Origin: Treponema sp.
Lineage (GTDB): Bacteria; Spirochaetota; Spirochaetia; Treponematales; Treponemataceae
Assembly (NCBI GenBank): GCA_024402615.1
Contig: JAKSTK010000002.1
Span: 1 to 56,325, forward strand
Direction: 5' to 3'
DNA: 56,325 nt
The notes below the pieces were generated by a model. The model searched no databases. It was not told the DNA's origin and saw only the letters and a program-made list of their open reading frames with translations. Positions 53,015 through 56,325 of the stretch are shown here, piece after piece; position 1 is the first letter of the stretch; every line of letters begins with the position of its first letter. Made by a program: the position numbers and the translations under genes.

Positions 53015-54574
53015 TTATAGTTTAAAAAATGTTTCCAGTTTTTTAATATCCTTTTTTCCTGGCTCAGCTTCAACTCCACTGGCGCAGTCAATTAATTCCG
53101 GATTGTAATTTTTAATTACTTCAGTTTTATTCTCTGGAGTAACTCCACCTGCAATCCAAAGTTTATATTTTTTTTGAACTAGTGCAACAAGTTCCGGAGA
53201 AATCTGTTTTCCAGTTCCTCCAATCTTGTTTGCTGTCTGGGCATCAACAAGAACACGAGGTTCACCCATGTCAAAAAGTTCATCCAGAAGTTTTATATCT
53301 TCTTCAGAACTTATATTAATTGCGGCATAGTGAGGAAGCTCTCTATATTCAGGTTTTGAAAGGAACTTTCTTGCACAATTAATTGTATGAAGCTGAAGAA
53401 CATCAAGTATACCTTCTTTTACAAGTTTTATTGCTGTCTGGGCTTCTTCATCATCCGGATCAACAATAACACCAACAAGAGTTTTATTAATTCCAGAAAG
53501 TTTTACTTCCCGTACCACCTGTTCATTTGCGTGACGGGGAGATTTATTCCAGAAAATAAAACCAAGATTGTCTGCACCTAACTCTGCAGATTTAAGAGCA
53601 TCTTCTTTGTTTGTAAGACCACAGATTTTTGTAAAGGGTAGAGGATTACTGTAATTACAATTTACTCTGTCCCCATTGTAATTTGAAGAATCGATTTTAT
53701 TACAAGAAAGCTTCTGTGCATGTTTATTCCAGAACTGAGCATTTGGTGTTTCTTTGCTATTAACAAAAGAAGAGACCAGTTTTTCTCTGATTTCCGGATT
53801 TTTTGCAGCCGCTTCACCAAGCAACATGCCTGCAAAACCAAGACTACCGGCAAAAGCAGCACTTTCTGGAGTCCTGATTCCACTTTCAAAAATTACACGG
53901 GCATTTTCTCCCAGCACCTTTCTGATTTTATAAAGCATTGTACATGGAGTTAGTAAATCTATAGAAAAGTCCCGTAAGTCACGACTATTTACTCCTGTTG
54001 CAATGTGAATTCTGTCTACCTGTTTTACTACTTCTGCAAGTTTTTCTACATCTTCGTCCAGTCTAAGCTCAATCAGGGCAGTGATTCCCAATTCCTGACA
54101 TTTTTTTGCCATAGAAATCATCTTTTCAGTAGAAAGAATACGGGAAATTAAAAGTACAGCATCGGCACCTGCACGATAAGCAATATCAATTTCTTTTTCA
54201 TCAATAAGAAAATCTTTGCGCAGTACTGCAGGACCAGTTTTTCCTGTCTGTTTTTCAAACTCATCCACAGAAGAGCATACATTCATAAGATCTTCTAATG
54301 TTCCTTTGAAGTAGTTTTCTTCGGTAAGGCAGGAAATAGCTTTTGCGCCTGCCTGTGCATAAGAAAGGGCAGTTGCACCAGAATCAAGTCCAGGAGCAAT
54401 ATCCCCCTTACTTGGACTGGCTCTTTTTACTTCAAGAATAACACCCTTTGTATCCAGAAAGGCATGAACAGGTCTTGTTCGTTTTTCTGGAATTTTGAAT
54501 CCAAAATCCCAGCCTCTCTGTTCAATATCTTTACGGCGTTTTTCTACAATTTCGTCTAAAATGTTTCTGCTCAT
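53015..54574 (-). CDS. trpCF: Fused indole-glycerol-phosphate synthase / PRA isomerase
   Basis: This 519-residue bifunctional enzyme covers steps 3 and 4 of tryptophan synthesis. TrpC part (about 1-265): VILEVKRASPSKG, AVLRKDFLID, GVNSRDL and FESGIRTPE. TrpF part (about 305-519): FTKICGLTNKEDA, GFIFWNKSPRH and LWIAGGVTPEN. The order C-F is as in E. coli. The linker (about 275-305) contains NYNGDRVNCNYSNP, encoded by the GGGACAGAGTAA repeat at 53654-53685. The start has only a weak ribosome binding site and follows trpGD by 21 bp. Confidence 0.94.
   Translation of the reverse strand: MSRNILDEIVEKRRKDIEQRGWDFGFKIPEKRTRPVHAFLDTKGVILEVKRASPSKGDIAPGLDSGATALSYAQAGAKAISCLTEENYFKGTLEDLMNVCSSVDEFEKQTGKTGPAVLRKDFLIDEKEIDIAYRAGADAVLLISRILSTEKMISMAKKCQELGITALIELRLDEDVEKLAEVVKQVDRIHIATGVNSRDLRDFSIDLLTPCTMLYKIRKVLGENARVIFESGIRTPESAAFAGSLGFAGMLLGEAAAKNPEIREKLVSSFVNSKETPNAQFWNKHAQKLSCNKIDSSNYNGDRVNCNYSNPLPFTKICGLTNKEDALKSAELGADNLGFIFWNKSPRHANEQVVREVKLSGINKTLVGVIVDPDDEEAQTAIKLVKEGILDVLQLHTINCARKFLSKPEYRELPHYAAINISSEEDIKLLDELFDMGEPRVLVDAQTANKIGGTGKQISPELVALVQKKYKLWIAGGVTPENKTEVIKNYNPELIDCASGVEAEPGKKDIKKLETFFKL
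53654..53685 (-). repeat. GGGACAGAGTAA repeat in the trpCF linker
   Basis: A perfect 9-bp inverted repeat (AATTACAAT and ATTGTAATT) encloses TTACTCTGTCCCC. The inner part matches 33424-33449 in copA at 24 of 26 positions, but is read in another frame. It codes for part of the linker between TrpC and TrpF. Confidence 0.7.
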
Positions 54575-54595
54575 GTTTAATTCGCTGATACCTTT

Positions 54596-56194
54596 TTACA
54601 AAGCTTTTGAAATTTCCTGAATTTCTCTTAATTTAGCCAGTGCTTTTCCACTGTCAATTGCATCAAGAGCCATGTTATAACCATCGTTCAACGATTTTGC
54701 TTTACCTGTAATGAAGAGAACTGCACCTGCATTTAATCCTATTGCATAGCGGATTGTTTTACGGCCTTTTCCGTTAAGAAGTTCCATTGCAAGAGCGGCA
54801 TTTTCTGCACCTGTACCACCCATTAATTCTTCTTCATCAGCATCTGTAATTCCAAATTTTGCAGGATCAATTACAAAAGCAGTTTCTTTTCCTTTTGCAT
54901 CAATAAAATAAGCGTGAGTTTTTGCACAAGGTGAAATTTCATCATAACCGTCTTCAGAACATACAACCATTACGCGTTTTGCACCAAGATTTTTTGCAGC
55001 ATGTGCATAATCTTTCATAATTGATTTTGTATATACACCGAGCAGTTCATATTCAGCGCCAGCCGGATTCAAAAGAGGCCCCATTATATTAAAGATTGTT
55101 TTAATTCCTAATGCTTTACGGACAGGAGCCGCAAAACGCATAGCGGCATGGTAAACAGGAGCGATGTGGAGTCCAGATCCTGTTTGAGTAGCTGGTTCTG
55201 CGGTTTTTGCTGGAGCGGCGATAATATCAGCTCCAAGATTTTCGAGGAAGTCTGCAGCACCAGATTTAGAAGAAACGGCACGGTTTCCGTGCTTTGCAAC
55301 AGGCTGTCCGCAACTTGCAGTAACAATGGCAGACATAGAAGAAATATTAAAGGAACCTTTTCCGTCTCCGCCAGTACCTACAATTTCTGCAAGACCGGTT
55401 CTATTACATGGGAATGGAGTTTTTACTTTCAGAAGAGCTTTTGCACAACCTGCCATTTCAGATGCAACAGGTCCTTTAGAAGTCAAGGCAACAAGAATTG
55501 CAGACATAATTCTTTCATCCATTGTTCCTTCTGCAACTAAATCCATAAATGCACAAGCCTGTTCTTCTGTAAGATCTTTACCTGCCAGAAGTTGATTCAA
55601 ATAATCAGGAACAGGAAGATTATCTCGGTGATAATTTAAAAATCCTTTAATTAACAGCTGACAGTTTTCAGAAGCAATTGATTCCGGATGGAACTGAATA
55701 CCTTCAATTGGAAGTGTTTTATGGCGAATACCCATAATGTCACCGTCTTTTGCACGGGCAGTAACTTCAAATTCTTCTGGTAAAGTAGCTTCATCAATTA
55801 CCAGTGAATGATAGCGGGTATATTTTGCCGATTTACCAATCATTCTAAAAAGACCACGACCATCTAAATCAATATCTTCAACAATTCCGTGTTTAATAAA
55901 TTTTGCACCAATAATTTTTGCACCAAAAGCTTCTCCAATTGACTGGTGTCCAAGACAAACTCCAAGAATTGGAATTTTACCTGCAAAATAACGGATTGCT
56001 TCAATACTAACCCCTGCCTGAGAAGGATTTCCTGGACCTGGTGAAACTACCAGATATTTTGGATTCATTGCGGCAAGTTCTTCAACTTTATATTCATCAT
56101 TTCTTACAACTCTAATTTCTTCTTTTGTTGCAACCTGAAAAGCCTGAACTACATTAAATGTAAAACTATCATAATTATCAATTACTAAAATCAT
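54596..56194 (-). CDS. trpGD: Fused anthranilate synthase amidotransferase / phosphoribosyltransferase
   Basis: This 532-residue protein joins TrpG and TrpD. TrpG part (1 to about 190): DNYDSFTFN, catalytic Cys80 in GVCLGHQSIGEAFG, and HPESIAS with the catalytic His. TrpD part (about 200-532): GTGGDGKGSFNISS, KHGNRAVSSKSGAADFLE and NIMGPLLNPA. This fusion order is also known from E. coli (trpGD). AGGAG precedes the ATG. The anthranilate synthase large subunit (trpE) is not in the window and is expected upstream, beyond the right edge. Confidence 0.95.
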   Translation of the reverse strand: MILVIDNYDSFTFNVVQAFQVATKEEIRVVRNDEYKVEELAAMNPKYLVVSPGPGNPSQAGVSIEAIRYFAGKIPILGVCLGHQSIGEAFGAKIIGAKFIKHGIVEDIDLDGRGLFRMIGKSAKYTRYHSLVIDEATLPEEFEVTARAKDGDIMGIRHKTLPIEGIQFHPESIASENCQLLIKGFLNYHRDNLPVPDYLNQLLAGKDLTEEQACAFMDLVAEGTMDERIMSAILVALTSKGPVASEMAGCAKALLKVKTPFPCNRTGLAEIVGTGGDGKGSFNISSMSAIVTASCGQPVAKHGNRAVSSKSGAADFLENLGADIIAAPAKTAEPATQTGSGLHIAPVYHAAMRFAAPVRKALGIKTIFNIMGPLLNPAGAEYELLGVYTKSIMKDYAHAAKNLGAKRVMVVCSEDGYDEISPCAKTHAYFIDAKGKETAFVIDPAKFGITDADEEELMGGTGAENAALAMELLNGKGRKTIRYAIGLNAGAVLFITGKAKSLNDGYNMALDAIDSGKALAKLREIQEISKAL

Positions 56195-56208
56195 ATTATC
56201 TCCTGTTG

Positions 56209-56325
56209 CTAAGGGGAGGGCCCCTTAGGATCCCCCGTTTATGGGTCACACGGTGGAGGACCTCCCCACCCCCCCCGCGGCTGACGTTGTTTCCCCTTCC
56301 CCCCCTCCCCCCCCTCCACCCCCCC
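56209..56325. repeat. GC-rich hairpins and C-tracts upstream of trpGD
   Basis: A perfect 8-bp hairpin CTAAGGGG/CCCCTTAG (56209-56228), then GGAGG/CCTCC (about 56246-56256), then C-rich low-complexity sequence to the end of the window. It is unlike the surrounding AT-rich genome and not a normal promoter. The C-runs at the very edge may also be a sequencing or assembly effect. I see no gene in it. Confidence 0.55.

Noticed and set aside
1-56325. CRISPR array, complete tRNA, rRNA, transposase or phage genes
   Set aside because: No regularly spaced repeats, no complete cloverleaf and no recognisable transposase, integrase or phage protein was seen on either strand.
56195-56325. trp leader peptide or attenuator upstream of trpGD
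   Set aside because: No short frame with consecutive Trp codons and no terminator/antiterminator pair was found; trpE is probably further upstream, outside the window.

Overview
The window is AT-rich, densely coded bacterial DNA that best fits a host-associated or rumen-type anaerobic Treponema (Spirochaetota). The clues are many lipoproteins with relaxed lipoboxes, a BspA-like leucine-rich-repeat lipoprotein, a permuted family 3 glycosidase, an oxygen-sensitive 2-hydroxyacyl-CoA-dehydratase-type operon, fused trpCF and trpGD, and a methyl-accepting chemotaxis protein. The species assignment is inference; no rRNA or complete tRNA is present.

Layout. Positions 1-400 hold no gene but are repeat-rich: three hairpin-plus-T-tract units, each followed by TTTTAACGG, a ~70-bp direct repeat, and the 3' half of a tRNA. 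A decayed MATE transporter (470-1188) and a BspA-like lipoprotein follow. At 3161 a TPP riboswitch controls thiBPQ (thiamine uptake). From 7123 to 13479 lies an AddAB-type recombination nuclease pair, then an intact MATE exporter, a domain-swapped GH3 glycosidase and a c-di-GMP phosphodiesterase. A very large alpha-2-macroglobulin lipoprotein and PBP1C form an operon (20156-28014); a metallo-beta-lactamase-fold protein and a secreted VIT/vWA/TPR/DUF2135 protein point the other way.

At 31813-35382 a copper operon (CsoR operator, csoR, copA) has two unusual features. The copA frame continues into a CopZ-like domain that carries its own strong ribosome binding site and ATG. thiN overlaps the 3' end of copA. 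A chemoreceptor with a good promoter, a thioesterase, a DUF72 protein and a small MBL-TSUP-GNAT operon follow.

The most unusual unit is a six-gene operon at 40951-46263: a CooC-like ATPase, two 2-hydroxyacyl-CoA dehydratase-family subunits, their ASKHA activator ATPase, a 74-residue membrane protein, and a protein resembling the middle part of acetyl-CoA synthase but without the A-cluster region. It looks like an ATP-driven low-potential reductase or metalloenzyme system with no obvious known substrate. Beyond it are two large lipoproteins (one with a formylglycine-enzyme fold that seems to lack the catalytic cysteines) and the trp operon in the order trpGD-trpCF-trpB-trpA. The operon runs off the right edge on the minus strand and is interrupted by GC-rich hairpin inserts.

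A further structural signal is a short repeat (core GGGACAGAGTAA) inside the copA and trpCF coding sequences. It is read in different frames in the two genes, so it behaves as a DNA-level insertion element rather than a protein motif.
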